This document shows positions 6,166 to 14,429 of a stretch of 14,429 nucleotides of DNA, piece after piece. How positions within the stretch are numbered: position 1 is the stretch's first letter; each line of letters starts with the position of its first letter. The notes under the pieces were generated by a model. It did no database searches. It saw nothing but the letters and a program-made list of their open reading frames with translations, and was not told the DNA's origin. The translations under genes were made by a program, and so were the position numbers. The DNA is from an uncultured Actinoplanes sp. (GTDB lineage: Bacteria; Actinomycetota; Actinomycetes; Mycobacteriales; Micromonosporaceae): NCBI GenBank assembly GCA_934667465.1, contig CAKUMG010000052.1, positions 1 through 14,429 on the forward strand, written 5' to 3'.

Positions 6166-6918
6166 TCAGCTTCCGGGGAGGGACGCCTGCAGGATCAACG
6201 CGTGCGGACAGTCCAGGTACGCCTGCCAGAACCTCGCCCCGTGCGCCGCGATCCCGCTGCTGCTCACGATCGGCCCGGACCAGGTGATGCCGGTGAAGCC
6301 CGCCCCGGTCAGCGCCGATTCGAGGGCGCCGGCCGACCAGACCCACGCGGAGATGGTCTCGTCCAGGTCGGCGTAGCACAGGTCGAGCGTGACCGGGTCC
6401 GGGTCGTGGCCGGTTGCGGGGCCGTGGGTGCGGAGGCCGTACGGCTCGTAGTAGGGCTTGTCGCGCCGCAGGCCGGGGTTGGCGGGCAGCGTGATCAGCC
6501 GGCCGCCGGGGCGCAGGGCCCGGGCGGCGCCGCGGCAGAAGTCGAGGAGGCCGGCGGGGTCGGCGAGGTAGGGGAGGACGTAGACGGCGAGGACGATGTC
6601 GAACCTGCCTTCGAGTGGCGGGGGCAGCGCGCCGAGGATGTATTCGGCGCCGATCGGGGAGGCCTGTTCGATGCCGCGGGCGTGGTCGATCATGCCGGGG
6701 GTGACGTCGAGGCCGAGGGCGCGGGCGGCGCCGTGGCGTTTGAGGAGCCGGGTGTAGATGCCGCTGCCGCAGCCCAGGTCGAGGACCGACAGGCCGGTGA
6801 TGTCGCCGAGGGCGGCGAAGACCGTGGGGAACTCGAGGTGCTGGCGGAACGGGCTGCGGGAGAACGTGTCGTAGACCTCGCCCAGCTGATCGAACTGGGC
6901 CGCCGCCGCGTCGTTCAT
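6166..6918 (-). CDS. Class I SAM-dependent methyltransferase
   Basis: The 250-residue product is a Rossmann-fold methyltransferase of the small-molecule type (Methyltransf_11/25-like). It shows motif I VLDLGCGSG (45-53) for S-adenosylmethionine, an acidic residue after strand 2 (D71 in ALGLDVTPGMIDHA), FDIVLAVYVLPYL (106-118), and LRPGGRLI (135-142). The C-terminal half (about 147-215) carries the acceptor-binding insertions; the substrate is unknown. ATG 6918 is chosen because the family pattern begins right after it (AAAAQFDQLGEVYD) and the open frame further upstream is the antisense of the divergent repeat-protein gene. No ribosome site is visible; a poor -10 (CATCAT) ends 7 nt before the ATG, so a leaderless mRNA is possible. 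It shares a 66-bp region with the divergent gene. Confidence 0.85.
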   Translation of the reverse strand: MNDAAAAQFDQLGEVYDTFSRSPFRQHLEFPTVFAALGDITGLSVLDLGCGSGIYTRLLKRHGAARALGLDVTPGMIDHARGIEQASPIGAEYILGALPPPLEGRFDIVLAVYVLPYLADPAGLLDFCRGAARALRPGGRLITLPANPGLRRDKPYYEPYGLRTHGPATGHDPDPVTLDLCYADLDETISAWVWSAGALESALTGAGFTGITWSGPIVSSSGIAAHGARFWQAYLDCPHALILQASLPGS

Positions 6919-6928
6919 GGTCAAGATG

Positions 6929-6956
6929 ATGACACTGATCGATGGCGTCGTACAGT
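6929..6956 (+). promoter_or_regulatory. Predicted promoter of the 28-residue-repeat protein gene
   Basis: ATGACA (6929-6934, five of six bases of TTGACA) and TACAGT (6951-6956, fits TAnnnT) are 16 bp apart. The implied leader of about 20 nt carries an excellent ribosome site, GGAGGTGA (6968-6975), 9 nt before the ATG at 6985. It lies in the intergenic region shared with the methyltransferase gene. Confidence 0.5.
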
Positions 6957-6984
6957 GGTGGCGTCGAGGAGGTGACGCCCCACC

Positions 6985-7251
6985 ATGAGCGATGCGGAAC
7001 TGACCGAGCTGCGCCAACGGGCGGCTCGCGGCGACGACGATGCGATCGGCACGCTGGTCGAGCTGGCGGCCGGGCGGCAGGACATGGCCGAGCTGCGGAG
7101 CCTCGCGAATGCGGGCAGTGCCGACGCCGCTGCGCAGCTGGTCGAGCTGGCCGGCGAGCTCGGCGACCTGGACGAGCTGCGGCGCCTGGCCGCCGAGGGC
7201 AACGGCGACGCGGCCGACGTGCTCGTGGAACTGACCGAGGACGAGGAATGA
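6985..7251 (+). CDS. Small protein built of three exact 28-residue helical repeats
   Basis: The 88-residue acidic, almost wholly helical protein consists of three units with an exact 28-residue period. Units start near L6, M34 and L62 and follow a pattern of ELR, two to three residues, A-x-x-G-x-x-DA, three residues, LVEL. Aligned positions include L9/L37/L65, G16/G44/G72, DA at 19-20/47-48/75-76, and LVEL at 24-27/52-55/80-83. Each unit looks like a short helix-turn-helix pair, so the protein is a miniature alpha-solenoid (Sel1-, HEAT- or TPR-like, but shorter in period than any of these). There is no signal peptide or membrane segment. Its ribosome site is near perfect. A terminator hairpin follows 18 bp downstream. 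Solenoids usually bind partners, so a protein-binding adaptor role is inferred; no function is known to me. Confidence 0.82.
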   Translation: MSDAELTELRQRAARGDDDAIGTLVELAAGRQDMAELRSLANAGSADAAAQLVELAGELGDLDELRRLAAEGNGDAADVLVELTEDEE

Positions 7252-7269
7252 GCGCGCGCACAAGAAAGA

Positions 7270-7297
7270 ACGGGCCCGGCCGAATGGCCGGGCCCGT
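7270..7297 (-). terminator. Terminator between the repeat-protein gene and katG
   Basis: A perfect 12-bp stem (ACGGGCCCGGCC at 7270-7281 with 7286-7297) encloses a GAAT loop. Read on the minus strand it is followed by TTCTTTCTTG, a T-rich tail, so it is a good intrinsic terminator for katG. For the convergent repeat-protein gene the stem is the same, but the tail is not T-rich. Confidence 0.85.
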
Positions 7298-7309
7298 CAC
7301 AAGAGAAAC

Positions 7310-9610
<2,301 letters not shown>

Positions 9611-10042
9611 TCAGTGGGCAGAGTGAGTGGCGGTCGCGCACTGCGGGCAGGTGCCCCAGTAGACGACTTCCGCCTCGTCGACCACGAAGCCGTGGCCGTC
9701 CGGGGCGGTGAGACAGGGTGCCTCGCCGGTGGCGCAGGCGACGTCGGCGATGGTGCCGCACGAGCGGCACACGACGTGGTGGTGGTTGTCGCCGACCCGG
9801 GTCTCGTAGCGGGCGGTCGCCCCGGCCGGCTGGATGCGCCGCACCAGGCCGGTGTCGGTCAGCACCCGCAGCACGTCGTAGACCGCCTGGTGCGAGACCG
9901 CGGGATGCTCGGCCCGGACCAGCGAGATCACGGTGTCGGTGTCGACATGCGGGTGGCCGTGCAGCGCGCCGAGCACGGCGAGCCGGGGCTTGGTCACGCG
10001 CAACGAGGCCACTCGCAGCTGCGCCGCGAAGTCGGACGTCAT
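9611..10042 (-). CDS. furA: Fur-family repressor of katG
   Basis: This 143-residue Fur-family metalloregulator (FurA/CatR type) controls the downstream catalase-peroxidase. It has an N-terminal winged helix (VTKPRLAVLGAL at 16-27, and AVSHQAVYDVLRVLTDTGLV at 48-67 as the recognition region). The dimerisation domain carries the family motif NHHHVVCRSCG (86-96). Two Cys pairs, C92/C95 and C132/C135, would form the structural zinc site. Homologues sense peroxide through metal-dependent oxidation and then release the operator. The ATG at 10042 has no ribosome site, but a -10 box ends 6 nt before it, pointing to a leaderless transcript as reported for mycobacterial furA. A near-palindrome overlaps the -35. 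Confidence 0.94.
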   Translation of the reverse strand: MTSDFAAQLRVASLRVTKPRLAVLGALHGHPHVDTDTVISLVRAEHPAVSHQAVYDVLRVLTDTGLVRRIQPAGATARYETRVGDNHHHVVCRSCGTIADVACATGEAPCLTAPDGHGFVVDEAEVVYWGTCPQCATATHSAH

Positions 10043-10048
10043 GCCAAG

Positions 10049-10078
10049 ACCCTAGACCCTCAGATTGGAATAGTTCAA
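10049..10078 (-). promoter_or_regulatory. furA-katG promoter and FurA operator-like element
   Basis: On the minus strand TTGAAC (10078-10073) and TAGGGT (10054-10049) are 18 bp apart, and 6 nt separate the -10 from the furA ATG. The AT-rich near-palindrome TTGAACTATTCCAA (10078-10065) overlaps the -35 and resembles actinobacterial FurA/CatR boxes. This would provide autoregulation of the operon. Confidence 0.65.
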
Positions 10079-10297
10079 GTTTATGGCGCGGGTGCGCCGC
10101 TCCTCGTAACCTATATCACCCGAAATGCTTTCATATTGGGTACGCCGCAGCGCTCACGCCGCCGCCCGCGCCCCGGCCCCGCCCTGCCAGGACCGCACAG
10201 TAGCGCCCCGCAGCCACCGGAGGCCGCGGATCGCAAGGGCCGAGCCGGAGCCCGCCGCTCGAGCGCGGCCGGGGGAGAGGCGGGGCGGGCGGGCGGT
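10079..10297. other. Intergenic region between furA and the STAS gene
   Basis: About 220 bp lie between the furA promoter and the end of the STAS gene. An AT-rich patch (about 10105-10140) is unusual for this genome, but I could not assign paired promoter hexamers or a hairpin to it. A CGCTCGAGCG palindrome lies near 10256. No gene is supported. Confidence 0.4.
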
Positions 10298-10639
10298 CTA
10301 CGCGAGGCCGAAGTGCTCGAGCAGCCCGGTGATCTCCAGCACCCGGCGGATCCCGGGCCGCGGCCCGGTCAGCGTCATCCGGCAGGCCATCCGGTCCGCG
10401 TCGGCGTGGCAGTGCAGCAGCGCCCGGATGCCCGAGGAGTCGAGGAAGGTGATCCCGCTGACGTCGATCTCGAGGTGGCGCGGCCGCCCGGTGGCCAGGG
10501 CGGGGCCGACCGCCTCCCACAGCGCCGGTGCGCTGACGACGTCCAGCTCGCCGGCGACGGTGATGTGCAGGGGGCGGGCGCCGGACGCGTGGGCCGGCGG
10601 GTCCCCCATGACGAGGGTGAATGCGCCTACGGAGGACAT
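10298..10639 (-). CDS. STAS-domain anti-sigma factor antagonist
   Basis: The 113-residue product is one STAS domain, the SpoIIAA/RsbV-like fold that binds anti-sigma kinases and frees alternative sigma factors. Strand ITVAGELDVVSAPAL (26-40) and the motif FLDSSGIRALL (65-75) are diagnostic. The phosphorylation site is one of the serines S68/S69 after D67, so its activity should be switched by a kinase and phosphatase. The start at ATG 10639 is supported by GGGAG 6 nt upstream; the longer open frame to 10741 is Gly/Arg-rich and lacks family features. No kinase or sigma gene is adjacent, so the partner must be elsewhere. Confidence 0.88.
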   Translation of the reverse strand: MSSVGAFTLVMGDPPAHASGARPLHITVAGELDVVSAPALWEAVGPALATGRPRHLEIDVSGITFLDSSGIRALLHCHADADRMACRMTLTGPRPGIRRVLEITGLLEHFGLA

Positions 10640-10775
10640 CGCCACTCCCGTGGTGCTCGATAGAACGAGTCCGCCCTTGCTGCTGAAGGCCCGCCCCGAC
10701 CCTAACCCTCCCGCCGCCGGCCGGCCACCGGATCCACCCATCTGAGTCTGTCGATCACGAATCGGGGGAGTGTGG

Positions 10776-10794
10776 CCGCCCGGCGACGGGGCGG
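10776..10794 (-). terminator. Weak hairpin after the amylase gene
   Basis: CCGCCC (10776-10781) pairs with GGGCGG (10789-10794) around a 7-nt loop, 10 bp beyond the amylase stop codon. The stem is short and no T-run follows, so this is only a candidate terminator separating the amylase and STAS genes. Confidence 0.3.
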
Positions 10795-10804
10795 GAGAGG
10801 CCGC

Positions 10805-12643
10805 CTACTTCCAGGTGTCGTTCACGGTCTTGGTGCAGGCGCTACCGGTGCTGAGGCTCCGGTTCGCCCCCGGCTCCCACGTGACCGCGGACCCCTCCTT
10901 CTTCACGTACTTGTACTCGACGGTCGTGTTCGCGGGCAGGTTCACCGTCGTCTTCCACACCGGGTAGGAGCCCGGGTCCAGTGCCGCCCCGCCGCTGGTC
11001 GCCCAGTTGCCCAGCACACCCTGGTTGCCCAGCGCGACAACGCTCTGCCCCCACGTCGTCTCCCCCGTGGCGTTGAGCGTGACCGCGACGGTCGAGCACG
11101 CCGTCCCGGTGGGGGCGGCAGCGCCCCCGGCGGCGCCGACGTCGATCGCCACCGCGCTGTTCGCCGGGATCGTGACCGTGGCGTCGCCGCCCGAGACCGT
11201 CACCGCGGTCCCCGCGCACCCGCTGCCGCCGCGCCCGCCGGTGATCCGGTCGCAGTACGTGCCGTTCGCCAGCCCCGTCTTGTACGTGGCGGTCGACGCG
11301 CTGCCCGACGCGTTGATCCCGAACCAGCCGAGCGCTCCCCGCCGGAACCCGACGACGTTGCCCTTGGTGGCCGTGAAGTCCGCGGCCGTGCCCGCGGCCT
11401 TGGTGGCGTTGCGCCACGCGACCATGCCCTTGATGCCCGTCGACTGCGTGCTGCACTGCCACGCCCCGTTGCCGCAGTCGGTGGCGGTCACCTTGCCGCT
11501 CGCGTCGGACGGCGGGGACTGGCCGGTGCTGCCCGTGCCGAACGTGAAGCCGTCGTAGAGGAACGGCTTGCCGTGCGGGTAGGCGAGCATGAAGTAGTTC
11601 GCGAGCGTGTACTTCGTGCCGTCCTGGTAGCGCAGCGTGTTGCCCTCGCGCTCGGTGTCGTGGTTCGCCACCATCGCCGCGGTGTTCGCGCTCTTCAGGT
11701 CCAGGCCCCAGTTCGGGATGCCCTGCAGTTCGCTGAGCGTGCCGTTGGTGAAGTGGTTCTTCAAAGCATCCGCGTACGAGAATCCGAGCACGTCGCCGTT
11801 CGCCGTGAACGCGGACGGGGCGAGCACGCCGGTGCCACCCGCCATGACCTCCTGCGCGATGTAGGGCGCCCTGCCCTCGGCGGTGGTCTTCCTGAGGGCC
11901 CCGACGATCTGCGCGAAGTCGGCCTGCGGGATGTGCTTGGCGGCGTCCACGCGGAAGCCGTCGACACCGAGCCCGACGAGGTCGTTCAGGTAGCCGGTGA
12001 TCTTGCCGCGGACGTCGCTGTTCCCGGTCCGCAGGTCCGACAGCCCGGAGAGCTCGCAGTTGTAGACCTCCGCCGGGTCGTTCCAGGCGTCGATCTGGCC
12101 GTCCTCGTCGGTGCAGCTGCCGTCGCCCGGGCGGTGGAAGTCGCCCGGGGTGTAGGGCACGGCCGGATAGGCGAACCCCTTCGGGTCGAACGTGCTGCCC
12201 GCGTACCCGGTCGTGTGGGTGTTGTTGCTGCCGGCCGTGTGATTGATGACGGCATCGACATACACCCGTACGCCTGCCGTGTGGCACGCCGTCACCATGT
12301 CCGCGAACTGCTGCCGCGAGCCCAGCCGGCTGTCCAGCTTGTAGGAGACCGGCTGGTACACCTCCCACCACGGGTGCACGCCGGACGGGCTGGTGGGCAG
12401 GTTCACCGACTCCTGCGGCGGCGCGACCTGCACCGCGCCGTAGCCGGCGGGCCCCAGCTGGCCGGTGCAGGCCTTCGCGACCGAGGGCCAGTTCCACTCC
12501 CACAGGTTCGCGGTGACGTCGCTGTCGTTGAGGCTCTCCGCGGCGTCGGCCTGGCGGGTGAGCACGACCGCCGCGACGCCCGCGGCAGCCATCAGCGAGA
12601 CGGCACTGACGCGGCCGACGAGTACTCGCAGTCTTCGGTTCAT
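10805..12643 (-). CDS. Secreted GH13 alpha-amylase with C-terminal CBM20 starch-binding domain
   Basis: This extracellular alpha-amylase hydrolyses internal alpha-1,4 bonds of starch. The 612-residue precursor starts with a signal peptide (MNRRLRVLVGR, a hydrophobic core to about residue 28, and cleavage likely after QADAA near 35). The catalytic barrel shows GH13 region I DAVINH (130-135), region II GFRVDAAKH (229-237, nucleophile D233), region III IAQEVM (262-267, acid/base E265) and region IV VANHDTE (325-331, D329). A beta-sandwich domain C spans about 410-505, followed by a Gly/Ala linker and a CBM20 domain (514-612) with conserved tryptophans W531, W547, W563 and W589. This order matches Streptomyces secreted amylases. 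ATG 12643 is chosen for the signal peptide; GAGGAG lies rather far upstream (12 nt). Confidence 0.95.
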   Translation of the reverse strand: MNRRLRVLVGRVSAVSLMAAAGVAAVVLTRQADAAESLNDSDVTANLWEWNWPSVAKACTGQLGPAGYGAVQVAPPQESVNLPTSPSGVHPWWEVYQPVSYKLDSRLGSRQQFADMVTACHTAGVRVYVDAVINHTAGSNNTHTTGYAGSTFDPKGFAYPAVPYTPGDFHRPGDGSCTDEDGQIDAWNDPAEVYNCELSGLSDLRTGNSDVRGKITGYLNDLVGLGVDGFRVDAAKHIPQADFAQIVGALRKTTAEGRAPYIAQEVMAGGTGVLAPSAFTANGDVLGFSYADALKNHFTNGTLSELQGIPNWGLDLKSANTAAMVANHDTEREGNTLRYQDGTKYTLANYFMLAYPHGKPFLYDGFTFGTGSTGQSPPSDASGKVTATDCGNGAWQCSTQSTGIKGMVAWRNATKAAGTAADFTATKGNVVGFRRGALGWFGINASGSASTATYKTGLANGTYCDRITGGRGGSGCAGTAVTVSGGDATVTIPANSAVAIDVGAAGGAAAPTGTACSTVAVTLNATGETTWGQSVVALGNQGVLGNWATSGGAALDPGSYPVWKTTVNLPANTTVEYKYVKKEGSAVTWEPGANRSLSTGSACTKTVNDTWK

Positions 12644-12938
12644 GGGGGAGCGCTGCTCCTCGGGTGCCGGGGATGTGACCCTGCAGAGGCTGTCCGACCT
12701 GCGGTTTCCCGTCAAAGCAGCGGATCGGGAAGGAAAGTGAACAGATTGTGGCCCGCGCGCTACCAAGCGGATGTCCGGTGTGGACCTACCGTGGCGTTTG
12801 GTCCGTTTCGCCGTACCTATCCTTTGGGGTGCTTTAATTCCGAACCGCTCTCGCTTTTCCGCCGCCAGGGGTCTTCCTGCCCCAAGAGTCTTGGCGCCGT
12901 GCCCGATCAGCCCGCCTGACTGCCCGGCGAGACCGGCG
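12644..12938. other. Intergenic region upstream of the amylase gene
   Basis: About 295 bp separate ddl from the amylase gene, with no supported gene. On the minus strand a possible promoter is TTGACG (12715-12710) and CAGCCT (12692-12687), 17 bp apart; the -10 is poor. A 13-bp palindrome, CCAAGAGTCTTGG (12882-12894), lies closer to ddl and could be a regulator site or part of its termination region. I did not recognise the direct repeats typical of actinobacterial maltose/amylase repressor operators. Confidence 0.4.
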
Positions 12939-13904
12939 TCAGGCCCGATCGAGCCCGGCCGCGACCAGGATGCGCAGCAGCTCCGGGAAGGGGATGCCCG
13001 CCCGGTCCCAGATCTGCGGGAACTGCGACTGGGCGGTCATGCCCGGGAACGTGTTGACCTCGTTGACCACCGGCACGCCGTCCGCCGGCAGGAAGAAGTC
13101 GACGCGCAGCAGGCCGCGGCAGCCCAGCGCGTGGAACGCCCGGATCGCGTGCTCCTGCAGGAGCAGGGTCGCCGCGGGGTCGAGGGTGGCGGGGATCGTG
13201 AAGGCGGCACCCCCGGCGTACTTGGCGTCGTAGTCGAAGAAGACGCCGTCCCGGACCGTGATCTCCAGCGGCGGTCCCGCCTCGACGCGGCCGCCCGGGT
13301 GCTCGAGCACGGCGATGTCGATCTCGCGCCCGGCGACCGCCCGCTCGATCAGCACCTTGTCGTCGAACGAGCGGGCCAGCTTGAGGGCGGCGGGCAGCTC
13401 GTCGGCGTGCCGGACCTTCGAGACGCCGAGGCTGGAACCGGCCCGCGCGGGCTTCACGAAGACCGGCAGTCCCAGCGGCTCCAGGTCCGGCAGGTCGTCG
13501 CTGGAGGCGGAGACGGGGACCGTGATGCCGTCGGCGATGCGCAGGCCGTCCGCGGCGAGCAGGGTCTTGGTGACGGCCTTGTCCATGCCGGCCGCGCTAG
13601 CGAACACCCCGTTGCCGACGTAGGGGACGCCGAGCCATTCCAGCAGCGCCTGCAGCCGGCCGTCCTCGCCGTACGGGCCGTGCAGCGCGGGGAACACCAG
13701 GTCCTGCCCCTGCAGCGTGCGCCACGCCTCGTCCATCGGCACGGGCCGGCCGCCGACGTGCCAGCCGCCGTCGCGCCCGATCACGACCTCGGTGACGGCC
13801 ACCGCCGCGGGGTCGAGGTGGGCGTGGATGCTCGCCGCGGACCGCAGGGACACGTCGTGCTCGCCGCTGCGGCCGCCGGAGATGAGGGCCATCCTGGTTG
13901 TCAC
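12939..13904 (-). CDS. ddl: D-alanine--D-alanine ligase
   Basis: This ATP-grasp ligase joins two D-alanines for the peptidoglycan stem. The 321-residue product shows SGGRSGEHDVSL (9-20, E15 binds the first D-Ala), LHGPYGEDG (74-82), FVKPARAGSSLGVSKV (149-164, ATP loop), the YDAKY segment (225-229, the tyrosine-bearing omega loop of D-Ala-D-Ala enzymes) and the magnesium ligands D269, E282 and N284 (NEVNTFPGMT). It lacks the histidine-type omega loop of VanA/VanB ligases, so a depsipeptide-forming resistance ligase is unlikely. The GTG start at 13904 overlaps the stop codon of the upstream alanine racemase as GTGA, with GGAGAGG 10 nt upstream, indicating translational coupling. An ATG at 13892 is the alternative start. 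Confidence 0.93.
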   Translation of the reverse strand: MTTRMALISGGRSGEHDVSLRSAASIHAHLDPAAVAVTEVVIGRDGGWHVGGRPVPMDEAWRTLQGQDLVFPALHGPYGEDGRLQALLEWLGVPYVGNGVFASAAGMDKAVTKTLLAADGLRIADGITVPVSASSDDLPDLEPLGLPVFVKPARAGSSLGVSKVRHADELPAALKLARSFDDKVLIERAVAGREIDIAVLEHPGGRVEAGPPLEITVRDGVFFDYDAKYAGGAAFTIPATLDPAATLLLQEHAIRAFHALGCRGLLRVDFFLPADGVPVVNEVNTFPGMTAQSQFPQIWDRAGIPFPELLRILVAAGLDRA

Positions 13905-14429
13905 TGTGTTTCGACCTCTCCGTACGTGTGAAGGCGACCGACCCGGGAGCCGATCCCGGTCAGGATCTCGTGGGGGTTCGTGCCGGCCCAGCCCGCCCAG
14001 TCCGCGACCGAGGGCCCCGGACCGCCGAAGACGGTGACCGGATCGCCGATCGCGACGGGCAGGTCCCCGGCGTCGATCACGCATTGGTCCATCGCGATGC
14101 GCCCCATGATCGGGCACCGCCGCCCGTGCAGCAACACCGCGGCCCGGCCCTGTGCCGCGCGGGGCACCCCGTCGGCGAACCCCAGCGGCAGCAACGCGAG
14201 CGTCGTCGCCCGCCCGGTCACCTGGTCCGGCCCGTAGGACACGCCGGTGCCGGCGGCCACCCGCTTGACGTTGACCACCTCGGACCGCAGCGTCATGGCG
14301 GGCCGCAGCCCGTGCGCGCCCGGCACGGGATCGACGCCGTACAGCGCGATCCCGATCCGGCACAGGTCATAGCGGGTCCGCGGTGCGGTCAGCGCCGCCG
14401 CGGAGTTGGCGAGGTGCGTCAGATCGGGT
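13901..14429 (-). CDS. alr: Alanine racemase, 5' part outside the window
   Basis: This is the C-terminal 175 residues of a pyridoxal-phosphate-dependent alanine racemase, which makes D-alanine for the ligase encoded downstream. Near the window edge the frame reads HLANSAAALTAP and then CRIGIALYG, both family hallmarks at the end of the barrel. The C-terminal beta-domain has GTGVSYGPDQ, whose tyrosine is the second catalytic base, then LLPLGFADGVPR and IMGRIAMDQ (most homologues have Cys where this has Ala before MDQ). It ends in TNPHEILTGIGSRVGR, as is typical. An in-frame GTG near 14326 is internal; the true start is beyond 14429. The four-base overlap with ddl makes an alr-ddl operon. Confidence 0.93.
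   Translation of the reverse strand, partial: PDLTHLANSAAALTAPRTRYDLCRIGIALYGVDPVPGAHGLRPAMTLRSEVVNVKRVAAGTGVSYGPDQVTGRATTLALLPLGFADGVPRAAQGRAAVLLHGRRCPIMGRIAMDQCVIDAGDLPVAIGDPVTVFGGPGPSVADWAGWAGTNPHEILTGIGSRVGRLHTYGEVETQ

Noticed and set aside
6919..7263. A 115-residue N-terminal extension of the methyltransferase
   Set aside because: It is the antisense of the 28-residue-repeat gene and has no family similarity; methyltransferase homology begins at ATG 6918.
10772..12919. A 715-codon plus-strand open frame opposite the amylase gene
   Set aside because: The amylase has all catalytic motifs, a signal peptide and a CBM20 domain; the opposite frame is low-complexity Arg/Val/Ala sequence without motifs.
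12939..14429. Glycopeptide-resistance (van-type) ligase operon
   Set aside because: The ligase has the YDAKY loop of D-Ala-D-Ala enzymes, and its neighbour is an alanine racemase rather than a VanH dehydrogenase or VanX dipeptidase.

Overview
The window is very GC-rich and its codons end overwhelmingly in G or C. Its gene content (a furA-katG operon, a secreted GH13 amylase with a starch-binding domain, a STAS anti-sigma antagonist, an alr-ddl pair) points to a filamentous actinobacterium. Micromonosporaceae (Actinoplanes-like) is my best guess, from general resemblance only; no rRNA or tRNA gene is present to fix it.

Left part (1-4042): the 3' part of a CPA1-type Na+/H+ antiporter gene ending at a strong hairpin; a minus-strand membrane-anchored protein of unknown function; a divergent AlkA-type DNA glycosylase; a small VOC-fold protein gene that overlaps the glycosylase gene tail to tail; and, upstream of the VOC gene, an AraC-type regulator reduced to its N-terminal ligand-sensing part.

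Middle (4061-7297): this is the accessory-looking part. A two-gene AbiE-like type IV toxin-antitoxin or abortive-infection module runs on the minus strand. The antitoxin/regulator has a restriction-endonuclease-like N-domain, a winged helix and an AbiEi-like C-part; it is followed by an AbiEii-type nucleotidyltransferase toxin. In front of the antitoxin lies a perfect 14-bp inverted repeat built from doubled 7-mers, overlapping a predicted promoter whose start point falls on a GTG codon. A short frame resembling a protein C-terminus lies just downstream of the toxin. Next come a SAM-dependent methyltransferase gene and, divergently, an 88-residue protein made of three exact-period 28-residue repeats.

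Right part (7310-14429): katG and its regulator furA form a minus-strand operon with an operator-like element at the furA promoter and a terminator after katG. Then come a STAS protein, a secreted alpha-amylase, and a translationally coupled alr-ddl pair for D-Ala-D-Ala synthesis; alr runs off the right edge.

The best candidate for a little-described system is the AbiE-like module with its operator. The repeat protein beside the methyltransferase is second.
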